64,000 nucleotides of DNA from Lactococcus termiticola (GCF_003116835.1 NZ_BFFO01000001.1:205517-269516), one strand, 5' to 3'; counted from the stretch's first letter, positions 1 to 8,100 are shown. Made by a program: numbers and translations. Notes: generated by a model not told the origin, from the sequence alone.

Positions 1-23
1 TTAATTATAACAGAATTCAATAC

Positions 24-50
24 AAAAAACCTCTGCTACTGCCGAGGTTC
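24..50 (-). terminator. rho-independent terminator after the chimeric pseudogene
   Basis: Read on the minus strand, AACCTC and GAGGTT form a hairpin around a loop of about 14 bases and are followed by a T run. It lies just past the stop codon at 59-61. Confidence 0.6.
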
Positions 51-58
51 ATCTCTAG

Positions 59-920
59 TTAGTATTTTAAGAAGCCTGTGTGATAAGCAATCACACCTGA
101 TAAGTCCAGTTGTTTCACTTTTTCAAGTGAGGCTTCTGCTTGCTCCATATTCCAAGTCATAGCAGGATTAGAGCCAATCAGTTCACCATTCTGAACATTG
201 ACTGCATCACCACCGATAAGGACCTTTGAAGCCAGCAGCAAAGTCAAATTCATCGCCATCCTTAATCAAGTGGTCGACTGGAATAAAGCTTTCTGCAAAA
301 CCGTTTTTTAACATGCTGTGGAAGCCTATTTCTGACTCACTAAGTGTTTCACCTGCATCAAGCTTTGCTTCTAGACGAGCAAGCTTTGTCGGCACTAGCT
401 CACCTGTGATGTATACGGCGTCTGTTTCATCTGCATAAAACTCTGCATTAGGAGCAAATTCCTTGAGGGCACGGGCAATCATCAAGCGGCGTTTCATCCC
501 ACCAGACAGCATGCGGGCACGGTCGTTCCGCTTTTCCCAGAGCTCCAGCATGCCGAGGTATTTCTCAGCTCGCTCCATGGCAAGCTTGCGGGGCACGCCA
601 TAATAACCGGCTTCGTTGACACAGATTTGGAGGACGGTTTCAAAAGGGTTAAAGTTAAATTCCTGGGGCACCAGGCCTAATTGTTGCTTGGCCTTGACCA
701 TCTGTTTGACACTGTCATAGCCGAAGACAGAGACTTTCCCTGAGGTCTTGTTGACCAGGCTTGAGATGATACCGATGGTGGTTGACTTTCCGGCTCCATT
801 AGGGCCGAGAAGAGCGTAAAAATCCCCCGCCTCGACGGAGAGATTGATACCCTTGAGGGCTTCTACCCCATTATTGTAGACTTTTTTCAAGTCCTTGATT
901 TCCAACGCTAAATTTTCCAT
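59..920 (-). pseudogene. chimeric remnant: ABC transporter ATPase head joined to metallo-beta-lactamase-fold tail
   Basis: The first ~150 residues (920 down to about 470) are a normal ABC-2 type ATPase: Walker A GPNGAGKST, a Q-loop LVPQ and the signature LSGGMKRRLMIARAL. Walker B and the H-loop are missing. Straight after the signature the protein becomes the C-terminal half of an MBL-fold hydrolase (KEFAPNAEFYADETDAVYI, then VDHLIKDGDEFDF). A second lesion near 228 removes the expected zinc-binding GHTPGH region and shifts frame; the MBL tail (KVLIGGDAVNVQNGELIG to the stop at 59) continues in another frame. The result has neither a complete ATPase nor a complete MBL site, so I call it a pseudogene. 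The start ATG at 920 has no Shine-Dalgarno and lies 7 nt after a TGTTATACT element. An assembly error is an alternative explanation. Confidence 0.75.
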
Positions 921-927
921 AACGAAA

Positions 928-936
928 AGTATAACA
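928..936 (-). promoter_or_regulatory. extended -10 promoter directly abutting a start codon
   Basis: TGTTATACT on the minus strand is an extended -10 (TGn plus TATACT). Only 7 nt separate it from the ATG at 920, so transcription would begin at or within a base or two of the start codon. Confidence 0.5.
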
Positions 937-937
937 C

Positions 938-958
938 AAAAAAAGCCCTGGGGCTTTT
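938..958 (-). terminator. terminator of the first thiol peroxidase gene
   Basis: AAAAGCCC and GGGCTTTT form a tight hairpin followed by T residues on the minus strand, 11 bases past the tpx stop codon. Confidence 0.7.
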
Positions 959-968
959 AATTTGTTTG

Positions 969-1451
969 TTAATTTAATTCGTCAACAGCCATCATGACTT
1001 CATCATAGCTAGGCTCATTGCCGATGTTTTCAACGATTTGGCTGTAGACAATCTGGCCGTCCTTAATCAGGTAGACCGCCCGAGCCAGCGTCTCGCCGTC
1101 ATCGAGCAGGAGGCCGTAAATGTCGCCAAAGGTCCCGTCATCTGAAATCATGTGATGGCCGTCGCCAGCCGCTGCACACCAAGCCCGGTGCTCTTCAGAG
1201 CTGTTTTTTGACACAGTCAAAAAGCTGATGCCAGGATGCTTCGCCGCCTCCTGGTTAAAACGCTTGGTCTGCAAACTACAGACCTCATGCGTGATGTCAG
1301 GCACCACGCTGATTAAGATAGGGCGCTTAAAGTCTGCCAGACTGACCCGGTGGTCATGCTGGTCAGGCAGGCGAAAGTCTGGGGCAGGTCCGTCTACTTT
1401 AGGATTGAGTGCGGCAATCATCTTGCCGTCTGAGTAAATATCAACAGTCAT
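969..1451 (-). CDS. tpx: thiol peroxidase (Tpx-type peroxiredoxin), copy 1
   Basis: A 160-residue atypical 2-Cys peroxiredoxin that reduces hydroperoxides with thioredoxin as electron donor in the cytoplasm. The thioredoxin-fold motif PDFRLPDQ precedes the peroxidatic Cys58 (DITHEVCSLQTKRFN); Cys92 (RAWCAAAG) is placed as the resolving cysteine, as in the Tpx family. I chose the ATG at 1451 over the one at 1457 because the AAAGGAG ribosome-binding site is then 7 nt away and the length matches the neighbouring paralogue. It has its own terminator at 938-958. It differs clearly from copy 2, so this is not a recent duplication. Confidence 0.9.
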   Translation of the reverse strand: MTVDIYSDGKMIAALNPKVDGPAPDFRLPDQHDHRVSLADFKRPILISVVPDITHEVCSLQTKRFNQEAAKHPGISFLTVSKNSSEEHRAWCAAAGDGHHMISDDGTFGDIYGLLLDDGETLARAVYLIKDGQIVYSQIVENIGNEPSYDEVMMAVDELN

Positions 1452-1611
1452 TTTCATACTCCTTTATCTGAGCTTTGCTAGCCGACAGCTTTATTTTAAC
1501 ATGGCCGAAGCATTGAAAATACTGGAATTGCTCATGGTTTTGATGTGAATTTCTCAGAAATAAGACTGGAAGATTTTTGCCCACCAGAGCTAATTGACTT
1601 TAGAAAACGGC

Positions 1612-1643
1612 ACGAGCGCAGTGAAAAAAATTATGAAACGGAC
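1612..1643 (+). repeat. possible remnant of a family A structured repeat (ends only)
   Basis: A left-end-like ACGAGCGCAGTGAA is followed almost directly by a right-end-like ATGAAACGGAC. Full family A copies at 12426 and 14658 have the same two ends about 145 bp apart with a structured core between them. Here the core is absent. The match is by eye and imperfect. Confidence 0.3.
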
Positions 1644-1664
1644 TTTATGGACGGCTCGTCTAGC

Positions 1665-2147
1665 TTAGGCCAAAGCTGCTTCAAGTGCTGCCTCATAATC
1701 CGGCTCATCCGTAATCTCTTCCAGGACCTCAGCATAGACAATCTCGCCAGCCTTGACCACAAAGACAGAGCGGGCCAGGCGACCCTCGAGGGCTCCAGAC
1801 TTGAGCAGAAGGCCATAGGCCTCGCCAAAGGCTCCTGTATCTGAGAGAATCGTCATATCGACATCCTCAGCCGCGCACCAGTTCTTCTGCTCTTCAGGCG
1901 TATTGGTCGAAATGCTCAGAAAATCCAGCTCCTGGTGGCTGGCCGCCGCCTTATTGAATTGCTTAGTCTGTAGGCTACAGACCGATGTGTTGATGTCTGG
2001 GAAAACGCTGATAATCAGGGGCTTAGTCAGGCTAGAGGCCTTGACCGGCTTGCCATTGATGTCTTTGAGCTCAAAGTCTGGGGCCGGACCGCTTGTGACA
2101 GGCTCGATTTCAGCCAGGGCTTCTCCTTGAAGTTTGATAAAAGTCAT
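1665..2147 (-). CDS. tpx: thiol peroxidase (Tpx-type peroxiredoxin), copy 2
   Basis: A second 160-residue Tpx-family peroxiredoxin encoded upstream of copy 1 in the same direction. The peroxidatic Cys57 lies in DINTSVCSLQTKQFN and the likely resolving Cys91 in KNWCAAED. A GAGGT ribosome-binding site precedes the ATG. The two proteins share the fold motifs and both cysteines but differ over much of their length. About 210 bp separate this gene from copy 1. Two Tpx enzymes side by side is uncommon; it could reflect different peroxide substrates, or redundancy in an organism exposed to oxygen without catalase. The last point is inference. Confidence 0.9.
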   Translation of the reverse strand: MTFIKLQGEALAEIEPVTSGPAPDFELKDINGKPVKASSLTKPLIISVFPDINTSVCSLQTKQFNKAAASHQELDFLSISTNTPEEQKNWCAAEDVDMTILSDTGAFGEAYGLLLKSGALEGRLARSVFVVKAGEIVYAEVLEEITDEPDYEAALEAALA

Positions 2148-2242
2148 TGTACTACCTCTTTTCTATTGATTAAATTCATTTTACCCTTTTTGAGGCACAA
2201 AAAATAATGATTTGATTAGGAATTTTCATTTCCTTCTTTTTT

Positions 2243-2251
2243 TGCTATAAT
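2243..2251 (+). promoter_or_regulatory. extended -10 promoter, probable leaderless transcript
   Basis: TGCTATAAT is a perfect extended -10. Six bases later comes the ATG at 2258. No Shine-Dalgarno lies upstream of either in-frame ATG (2252 or 2258). Confidence 0.65.
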
Positions 2252-2257
2252 ATGCTT

Positions 2258-3049
2258 ATGAAAACGACTTTTACAGTGACACTAGACGATAAATCCTTAC
2301 AGCTCAAGCTTTCTAATCAGGCAGAACTTTTTATTCTTGAGCAAAACAATGCCCGCTTTAAGCTGTCAGAAGAACAGATTTTCCTGCTCTTCAAAAAGGG
2401 ACAGGTCCAGCAGATTGGACAAAGCATCAATCAAATCGGCAAAATCGAGTTTGACCGTGTCCTCCTGATTCGCCCAAGCGACTTTGACCTGGAAAAGGAA
2501 CAACTTGCCAGTCATCTGGCCAACATGGCTCTTGAGGCAGGCATCAAGCTCAAGAAGGCCCCTGAAGCCATGAAACTCCCCAAAAATCTCTACAACGCGT
2601 CTGCCAAGGCGGCTGACGAGATTTTCTCTGTCTGCCAGCCCTTTGACCTCCATCTCGAAAAGAAGAAGGCCGTCTCTCCCAAGGCCCAGCACCGCTGGAA
2701 GAAGGCCATCTCTACAATCGAATTTGAAATTCGACACGAGGGCTGTGCCGGCCAGGTCATCTGGGAAAAGTCGACTCAGCTCCGACTGAAGGCCGGTGCC
2801 ATGCTCCTGCCTGACGACCAGGTCCCCTTGCGAAAAGACGGTAGTCTTAGCTTTACCGGCAAGTTTGCGACTGGCCTCAGAGAGGACCACGCCAACAGCA
2901 TCGACAAGAAGCACTGGACGACGACTGAGGACATCCTCCTTCGCTCGGTCAATGAACTCGGCCACCTCGTCTATTTTGCCGGCACGAATAGCTGGTTAGA
3001 ACTCTTTGACGCTGAGGGCAGGACGATTCATGAGTTGACTGTCGTATAA
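2258..3049 (+). CDS. uncharacterised 263-residue protein, probably leaderless
   Basis: I do not recognise a family. The protein looks soluble: no signal peptide, no membrane segment, and mixed beta/alpha composition. The first 120 residues include charged helices and a run of short beta segments (FTVTLDDKSLQLKL, FDRVLLIRPSDF). The central part is rich in lysine (EKKKAVSPKAQHRWKKA). It ends with ELFDAEGRTIHELTVV. The ATG at 2258 was chosen over 2252 because it lies exactly 6 nt after the TGCTATAAT element, where transcription should start. It is monocistronic, with its own terminator at 3055-3094. Confidence 0.7.
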   Translation: MKTTFTVTLDDKSLQLKLSNQAELFILEQNNARFKLSEEQIFLLFKKGQVQQIGQSINQIGKIEFDRVLLIRPSDFDLEKEQLASHLANMALEAGIKLKKAPEAMKLPKNLYNASAKAADEIFSVCQPFDLHLEKKKAVSPKAQHRWKKAISTIEFEIRHEGCAGQVIWEKSTQLRLKAGAMLLPDDQVPLRKDGSLSFTGKFATGLREDHANSIDKKHWTTTEDILLRSVNELGHLVYFAGTNSWLELFDAEGRTIHELTVV

Positions 3050-3054
3050 AGTAA

Positions 3055-3094
3055 AAAAGCACAAGCTGTCTATTCCGAGACTGCTTGTGCTTTT
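3055..3094 (+). terminator. rho-independent terminator
   Basis: AAAGCACAAGC and GCTTGTGCTTT pair across a 16-base loop, followed by T residues. It is placed right after the stop codon of the 2258-3049 gene. Confidence 0.8.
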
Positions 3095-3116
3095 ATCTAT
3101 CTGTAGTCTAACAAAT

Positions 3117-3503
3117 CTATTTTTCAAAGTCAACCAAGTCGCCTTGCTTTGTAATCAGCATCAGTCGCTTTATTCCTTTGAAATGATAAAACTGCTTGCT
3201 GACCTCCCGGATAATTTTTCCACTGGGCATTTTGAGGCGACGTGCATCAAAGACCAGATGTGAAGATTGCTTAACAGCACGCCTGAACTGATTTTCAATC
3301 GTCCATCTACTGCTTCCTTTGGGGGTCTTTATTTCCCAAGCTATCTCAAGCATTCTAATATCCGGACTCCGAAGCCCTTCAATCCTGCTGGGCGGAATCA
3401 ATTCGATATCATAGCCCAATTCCGTAAGAAAGACGACTGTTGCCATCTCATGATTTTCAAGGACAACGCCATTTGGCAGAATTTTTCCTTTAGACTTCGC
3501 CAC
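3117..3503 (-). CDS. orphan CdiA-C-terminal-like tRNA nuclease domain protein
   Basis: A 128-residue protein resembling the PD-(D/E)xK-type tRNA nuclease domain found at the C terminus of CdiA toxins and, as a stand-alone unit, in Gram-positive mobile elements. The supporting pattern is SPDIRMLEIAWEIKTPKG (a D...E-x-K catalytic arrangement), then SRWTIENQFRRAVKQSSHLVFDARRL. There is no secretion signal, delivery domain or recognisable immunity gene next to it. The GTG start at 3503 sits 5 nt after an AGGGGG ribosome-binding site. It follows the broken lplA gene by 9 bp. The family assignment rests on motif memory; it could be inactive or act inside the cell. Confidence 0.6.
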   Translation of the reverse strand: MAKSKGKILPNGVVLENHEMATVVFLTELGYDIELIPPSRIEGLRSPDIRMLEIAWEIKTPKGSSRWTIENQFRRAVKQSSHLVFDARRLKMPSGKIIREVSKQFYHFKGIKRLMLITKQGDLVDFEK

Positions 3504-3512
3504 CAATTCCCC

Positions 3513-4502
3513 CTATCGTTCAGACTTGAAAAAACAGGCCAAAATCTCCGCCGGACTCATCCGATAAATCATGCCATCCCGCCCCTCAAGGAGCCGAGCA
3601 ATCTCTGCCCGCTCATAGGGCAGGCCAATCAGGATCGCCTTAAAATCCTCCAAATCTTCCAGGGCAAAGAAGTCTCCCGTTAGCTCACAGGCATGAATCC
3701 GGCCATTTACCAGGCTGAGCTGGACCTCTAGTTGACCTCCCTCAAACTGCTGGACCCTTTTTATGGTCATCTCAACATCAGGATTCTTTCCAAAATTCCA
3801 ATCCCAGCTCCGCCATTTTTTCTGGGCCAGCTCATCAATGCTCCTGCGATCGGCATCTGTCAGCTCGTAGACCCTCGTCCCCGGCTTCAATAACTCCGCC
3901 AGCATCTTCTCGCCAAAGACTTCCGGTGACCATTTGTCGACCAATATCTCTTGAATATTGATGGTCCGGCTTTTGACCGAGCGGATGCCCTTGGATTTCA
4001 ACTTATAGGCTGGGACATTAAGATATTCTGACATCTTAGACAGGTCGGTCGCATAGAGGAGGGAGCCGTGATGTAGGGTCCGATTATCCCTCGTCGCCTG
4101 GGCATTCCCTGAAATCTTCTTGCCGGCCAGGGTCAGGTCATTGCGACTATTATAGTCAGCCGACAGGCCCAGGCTTTGCAGGGCTTTGACAATCGGGTCC
4201 ATAAAGCGACTAAAGTCAATTTCATCGCTCTGCTCTGGGCTGATAAAACTAAACTGCCAGCCTCCCAAGTCGGTAAATATCGTACCACCACCCGTCTACC
4301 GGCGGACTATCCGGACATTATCTCGCTTGACCGCCTCCAGATTAAGCTCTTGATAAGCATTTTGATAACGGCCCAGCATGACGGTTGGCTGGGTCTGCCA
4401 AAATAAGAGGACCAGCTCATCCAGCTTTTTTTCCGTCATGAAATATTCTTCGACCGCAAAGTTAAAATAGGGATCCGTCGACCCTGTATTGACGTATATC
4501 AT
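3513..4502 (-). pseudogene. lplA: lipoate-protein ligase A interrupted by one in-frame TAG codon
   Basis: The product would attach lipoate to lipoyl domains of 2-oxoacid dehydrogenase or glycine cleavage proteins through a lipoyl-AMP intermediate. The N-terminal 68 residues end in VRIVRR, then a TAG at 4296-4298, then the same frame continues with TGGGTIFTDLGG and 260 further residues to 3513. The RRxTGGG motif is the lipoate/AMP-binding signature of the family, and the stop replaces its single variable residue. No frameshift is present. The gene starts where lipA stops (TAATG overlap), so it is the last gene of a lipoylation operon. Either a recent nonsense mutation, a sequencing error, or readthrough. 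Confidence 0.85.
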
Positions 4503-5452
4503 TACTTGACACCTACTTGCAGGGCCTCGTGGGCCTTATATGAAGAGCGGACCTGTGGGCCCGAAGCCACAAACTTAAAGCCTTTAGACAGGGCCAACTT
4601 TCGATAGTCGGCAAAGTCAGCAAGGCTGATGTATTCCCGGATTTGGAAATGCCGCTCTGAGGGCTGGAGATACTGGCCGATGGTCAGAAAGTCCACGCCC
4701 ACAGCCCTGGTGTCCTCCATCAGCTGGTCGACCTCCTCCCGTTTTTCGCCTAGGCCAAGTATGATACCAGTCTTGGTAAAAATCTCCGGAGCCTTTGCCT
4801 TACAATAAGCCAGAACATCCAGCGTCCGCTGATAGGTTGCCCGGTGGCGAATCTGGGGTGTCAGGCGTTTGACGGTCTCGATATTATGGTTGATGATGTC
4901 CGGCTTCGCCTTAATAATGCGATCGAGCGACTTCTGCTCCCCCTTCATGTCTGAAATCAAGACTTCAATCGTTGCTTCAGGCAGTTTTTCACGGACAGCC
5001 TTGATGGTCCGGACAAACTGAAAGGCCCCGCCATCTGGCAGGTCATCCCTGGCCACACAGGTAATCACGACATGATTCAGCCCCATCTTATAGGCGGCCT
5101 CCGCCACATGTGCCGGCTCATCGACATCGACCGGCTCCATACCGCCAAAGGTCACATCGCAAAAACGGCAATTTCTGGAACAATGCGAGCCCAAAATCAT
5201 AAAGGTCGCCGTCCCGTTGGCAAAGCACTCAGCCATGTTAGGGCAGCTGGCCTCGGCACAGACCGTGTTGAGCCCGGCATTTTCCATAAGCTGCTTGACC
5301 TCATCGACAGCCCCAGCCTTAAAGCGGACCCGGGGCTTGACCTGGGCTTTTGGAGCAGTGTCAATCAGGCTGATTTTGACCTCCGGGCGAGAGCTTTTCT
5401 TGCCACAGCAACATCCTCCATGCCCGCAAGCACAATTTTCTGTCATCCTCAT
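4502..5452 (-). CDS. lipA: lipoyl synthase (radical SAM)
   Basis: A 316-residue enzyme that inserts two sulfur atoms into octanoyl groups on carrier domains. The auxiliary 4Fe-4S ligands Cys65, Cys70 and Cys76 (CAEASCPNMAEC), the radical SAM motif CSRNCRFC at 91-98 and the C-terminal RSSYKA motif are all present. An unusual cysteine-rich N-terminal extension (CACGHGGCCCG, residues 7-17) comes before the core. The start is preceded by AGGAGG; ATG 5452 or ATG 5446 are both possible. It lies 18 bp after the lipoyl-domain gene and overlaps lplA. LipA is uncommon in lactic acid bacteria, many of which depend on external lipoate. Confidence 0.93.
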   Translation of the reverse strand: MRMTENCACGHGGCCCGKKSSRPEVKISLIDTAPKAQVKPRVRFKAGAVDEVKQLMENAGLNTVCAEASCPNMAECFANGTATFMILGSHCSRNCRFCDVTFGGMEPVDVDEPAHVAEAAYKMGLNHVVITCVARDDLPDGGAFQFVRTIKAVREKLPEATIEVLISDMKGEQKSLDRIIKAKPDIINHNIETVKRLTPQIRHRATYQRTLDVLAYCKAKAPEIFTKTGIILGLGEKREEVDQLMEDTRAVGVDFLTIGQYLQPSERHFQIREYISLADFADYRKLALSKGFKFVASGPQVRSSYKAHEALQVGVK

Positions 5453-5470
5453 CTTCCCTCCTATTTTGGG

Positions 5471-5707
5471 CTAGACCTCAGCAAGCGCTAAAACATCTCC
5501 CTGATGAACCTCATCGCCTGCCTCAGCCTTGATTTCGAGCAGACGGCCAGAAAAATCCACCTCGACCTCAGAAATCGTCTTGCTGGTCTCGACATCGTAG
5601 AGGACTTCGCCAATCTCAAAGCTATCCCCTAGCTTTTTATGCCATTCCACAATGGTCCCTGCCTCAGCCTTGGCCGTCAACTGCGGAAAGAAAATCTCTC
5701 TTTTCAT
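5471..5707 (-). CDS. free-standing lipoyl-domain protein
   Basis: The 78 residues form one complete biotinyl/lipoyl domain. The modified lysine is predicted to be Lys43 in the hairpin DVETSKTISEVEV; the ETSK form favours lipoyl over biotinyl, which usually has an MKM motif. No E2 catalytic or subunit-binding domain follows, since the protein ends at ALAEV. Its position as first gene of an operon with lipA and lplA suggests it is the substrate of those enzymes, and perhaps a carrier on which octanoate is converted to lipoate. That role is inference. An AGGGAG-type ribosome-binding site precedes the ATG. Confidence 0.8.
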   Translation of the reverse strand: MKREIFFPQLTAKAEAGTIVEWHKKLGDSFEIGEVLYDVETSKTISEVEVDFSGRLLEIKAEAGDEVHQGDVLALAEV

Positions 5708-5792
5708 CCTGTTCTCCCTTATGAATCTGCTTACATGATAAATACTCCTTCATTTTACAATTTTATCCAGCAAATATCTTAGATTTTGACCA

Positions 5793-5818
5793 GAAAAAAG
5801 ACCGCCATTTTGCGGTCT
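5793..5818 (-). terminator. terminator of the tsaB-tsaD operon
   Basis: On the minus strand AGACCGC, a short loop, then GCGGTCT and a run of six T. It follows the small gene at 5850-6053. Confidence 0.8.
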
Positions 5819-5849
5819 AAGACTATCTATACATTTTAATAAAACCAGC

Positions 5850-6053
5850 CTACTGAGCCGTCAAATAATCATAAAGGCCACCAAGGTCGCCCTCAAAATC
5901 TACCGCCTTGCCATCAATCTCAAGCTCCAAGACCTTGAAATTATCAGGATAGAGGGCCTCGTCAGCCAGCTGGAGACTGATAAATTCCTGGATGCTTTCA
6001 AATTCATCCTCAATCACTGAGCCCATCGGACTTTTAACCTTAAATTTCATCAT
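5850..6053 (-). CDS. small acidic protein of unknown function downstream of tsaD
   Basis: A 67-residue, strongly acidic, soluble protein ([21 protein letters not shown]; ends [10 protein letters not shown]). No motif that I recognise. Its ATG overlaps the tsaD stop by 4 bp, so it is translationally coupled to tsaD and is the last gene before the terminator at 5793-5818. Size and position suggest a genuine conserved small gene, but I cannot assign a role. Confidence 0.7.
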   Translation of the reverse strand: MMKFKVKSPMGSVIEDEFESIQEFISLQLADEALYPDNFKVLELEIDGKAVDFEGDLGGLYDYLTAQ

Positions 6054-7078
6054 GATTTTACCTCCATATCATCAAAGACCAGACTCGGATGGGCGTTGAG
6101 CTTAAGGCCTGCAAAATGCTGCTTCTCGAGCTCAACATAGGCCGCCGCTGCAATCATGCCAGCATTGTCCCCACAGAGCCGAAGCGGTGGCACAATGACC
6201 TTGACATCTTGAATCTCTGTCGCCAAACGTTCCCTCAGTCCCTGGTTGGCAGATACGCCACCGCCGACAATCAGCGTCTTGACCGGATATTTCTCAAGGG
6301 CCAGCTTAGTCTTGCCAATCAAGACATCAAGCACTGCCGCTTGGAAGCTCGCCGCAAGATTGGCCTTGTCTGTGGCCACCAGGTCTTCTCCCTTTTGCTC
6401 GGCATTGTGGACCAGATTAATAAAGGCAGATTTCAGGCCTGAAAATGAGAACTCAATCTCTCCAGTCGTCATCATGGCCCGGGGGAACTTGTAAGTGTCC
6501 TCGCCCTGGTGGGCCAGCTCATCAATCGGCTTGCCGCTCGGATAGGTCAAGCCCATCACACGCCCGACCTTGTCATAAGCCTCGCCAGCCGCATCATCCC
6601 GGGTCTCGCCGACCTTACGATAGTCGCCTTCGCTCGCCACATAAACCAGCTCAGTGTGGCCGCCAGAGACCAGAAGGGCCATGGCAGGGTATTCAATCTC
6701 ATCGACCAGGCTAGCCGCCATCAGATGGCCGGCCATGTGGTTGACCGGAATCAATGGAATCTTGTGGACCCAGGCAAAGGCCTTGGCTGCCATGACCCCA
6801 ATCAGGAGGGCACCAACCAGGCCAGGACCTTCTGTCACGGCCACCGCCGTGATGTCATCGGCCGTGACAGCAGCTTCTTCAAGGGCCGCTTCAATACAGA
6901 TGGTAATCTGCTCGACATGGTGGCGACTGGCCACCTCAGGGACCACACCACCAAAACGCTTGTGGCTATTGACCTGGGAGGCGATGACGTTACTCAGAAG
7001 CTCCTTATCATTTTTAAGGACGGCCACTGAGGTCTCATCGCAGGATGACTCAAAGGCTAAAATATATGTATCTTTCAT
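6050..7078 (-). CDS. tsaD: tRNA t6A threonylcarbamoyltransferase TsaD
   Basis: A 342-residue ASKHA-fold enzyme that transfers threonylcarbamoyl to A37 of tRNAs reading ANN codons, working with TsaB and TsaE. The N terminus [15 protein letters not shown] is the family signature; His114 and His118 (NHMAGH) are the metal ligands, and SGGHTELV and GEAYDKVGR are further conserved blocks. Length is typical. It is encoded one base after the acetyltransferase gene at 7080 and is co-transcribed with tsaB and two acetyltransferases, an arrangement usual for lactococci and streptococci. Confidence 0.96.
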   Translation of the reverse strand: MKDTYILAFESSCDETSVAVLKNDKELLSNVIASQVNSHKRFGGVVPEVASRHHVEQITICIEAALEEAAVTADDITAVAVTEGPGLVGALLIGVMAAKAFAWVHKIPLIPVNHMAGHLMAASLVDEIEYPAMALLVSGGHTELVYVASEGDYRKVGETRDDAAGEAYDKVGRVMGLTYPSGKPIDELAHQGEDTYKFPRAMMTTGEIEFSFSGLKSAFINLVHNAEQKGEDLVATDKANLAASFQAAVLDVLIGKTKLALEKYPVKTLIVGGGVSANQGLRERLATEIQDVKVIVPPLRLCGDNAGMIAAAAYVELEKQHFAGLKLNAHPSLVFDDMEVKS

Positions 7079-7079
7079 T

Positions 7080-7529
7080 TTATGCTTCTTTCTTCATTAA
7101 AATTGCATCTTCAATCGGATGACTGTAATAATTTTTCCGTTCATGGAAGGCTTCAAAGCCGAGTTTCTTATAAAGTCCTTGAGCTTTTAGATTTGACCGT
7201 CGGACCTCTAGGAAAAGCCGGCCCTCAAAATAAGAAAGCTGCTGCATCAGGCTGGTCGCAATGCCTTGGCCCTGACTTTCTGGTCTCACAGCAATATTGG
7301 TGATTTCTAGCTCGTCGACCAGCTCGGTCACTGAAAGAAAGGCCTGAAGGCGGTCTGCCTCGTCTTCAGCTAAAAAATAAATGCTCGACGGATTCTGCAA
7401 ATTGCCCTCAATGACCTGCCTGGTCCAGGGCGAGTTACCCTCATAGACCTCATCGAGCAGGGCAAAAATCCGCCCGGCCAGCTGATCACAGTTTTCCTGG
7501 CTGGCCTCTAGCCGCCTAAGCCTGATCAT
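7080..7529 (-). CDS. rimI: GNAT acetyltransferase, RimI-like (second of two)
   Basis: A roughly 149-residue GNAT-fold enzyme. The acetyl-CoA-binding motif A is visible in [19 protein letters not shown], followed by [21 protein letters not shown], typical of RimI proteins that acetylate the N-terminal alanine of ribosomal protein S18. The ATG at 7529 was chosen; it overlaps the preceding acetyltransferase gene by about 14 bp and gives the standard N terminus. Two RimI-like genes lie side by side between tsaB and tsaD, and which one acts on S18 cannot be told from sequence alone. Confidence 0.85.
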   Translation of the reverse strand: MIRLRRLEASQENCDQLAGRIFALLDEVYEGNSPWTRQVIEGNLQNPSSIYFLAEDEADRLQAFLSVTELVDELEITNIAVRPESQGQGIATSLMQQLSYFEGRLFLEVRRSNLKAQGLYKKLGFEAFHERKNYYSHPIEDAILMKKEA

Positions 7530-8100
7530 CAAGCGCTTCTTTCTCGTCAGGAGCATCAGACAGGCCCGCCAGTTTCAGGCTCTTGCCCATCAGGACAGCA
7601 TCACCACCATCATCATAATATGAAGGCAGGATTTTCTTGGTCTCAAAGCCCTGCTTGCGGTAGAGGCCCTGGGCCAGTGTATTGTCCCGCCTGGCCTCTA
7701 GGGTCAGCTCCTCCTTGCCCAAGTGACTGGCAATCTTGACCAGTTCTTGAATCATGTGGCTGGCAATTCCCTGTCGCTGGACGCTTGAGCTGACGGCGAT
7801 ATTGGTAATATGGGCCTCGTTGATACGGAGCCCCTGACCAAGCCTCAGACCAATAAAGGCCACGACCTTGCCGTCTTCATTCTCAGCGACCATAAAGAAA
7901 GATTGGTTTGACTGAACAATCTCATGGTCAAAGTGAGAAAAGGTCCAGGGCACCTCGCCTTCGTAGACATCACGCTCGATGGCCAGCATCTGGACGATGT
8001 CTTCTCGATTGGCCAGGCGATAGATCATCCCGTTTTGACTGCTCTCCAGCTCGAGCTCTTCAATGGCTAAATATTTTCTGGGATTAAAGCCGTTGGACAT
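7516..8100 (-). CDS. GNAT acetyltransferase, RimI-like (first of two)
   Basis: A GNAT-fold protein of about 194 residues with a longer N terminus than RimI. Motif A reads ITNIAVSSSVQRQGIASHM, then LTLEARRDNTLAQGLYRKQGF. It ends with an acidic tail. The gene overlaps the end of tsaB by about 17 bp and the following rimI-like gene by about 14 bp, so the four genes form one tightly coupled operon. The ATG at 8100 is preceded by a weak AGGA; an upstream in-frame start at 8133 is possible. Confidence 0.8.
   Translation of the reverse strand: MSNGFNPRKYLAIEELELESSQNGMIYRLANREDIVQMLAIERDVYEGEVPWTFSHFDHEIVQSNQSFFMVAENEDGKVVAFIGLRLGQGLRINEAHITNIAVSSSVQRQGIASHMIQELVKIASHLGKEELTLEARRDNTLAQGLYRKQGFETKKILPSYYDDGGDAVLMGKSLKLAGLSDAPDEKEALDDQA

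Noticed and set aside
4296..4298. Amber codon in lplA considered as a programmed recoding site
   Set aside because: No special downstream structure or suppressor tRNA is visible and no other gene here has an internal TAG; a nonsense mutation or sequencing error is simpler.
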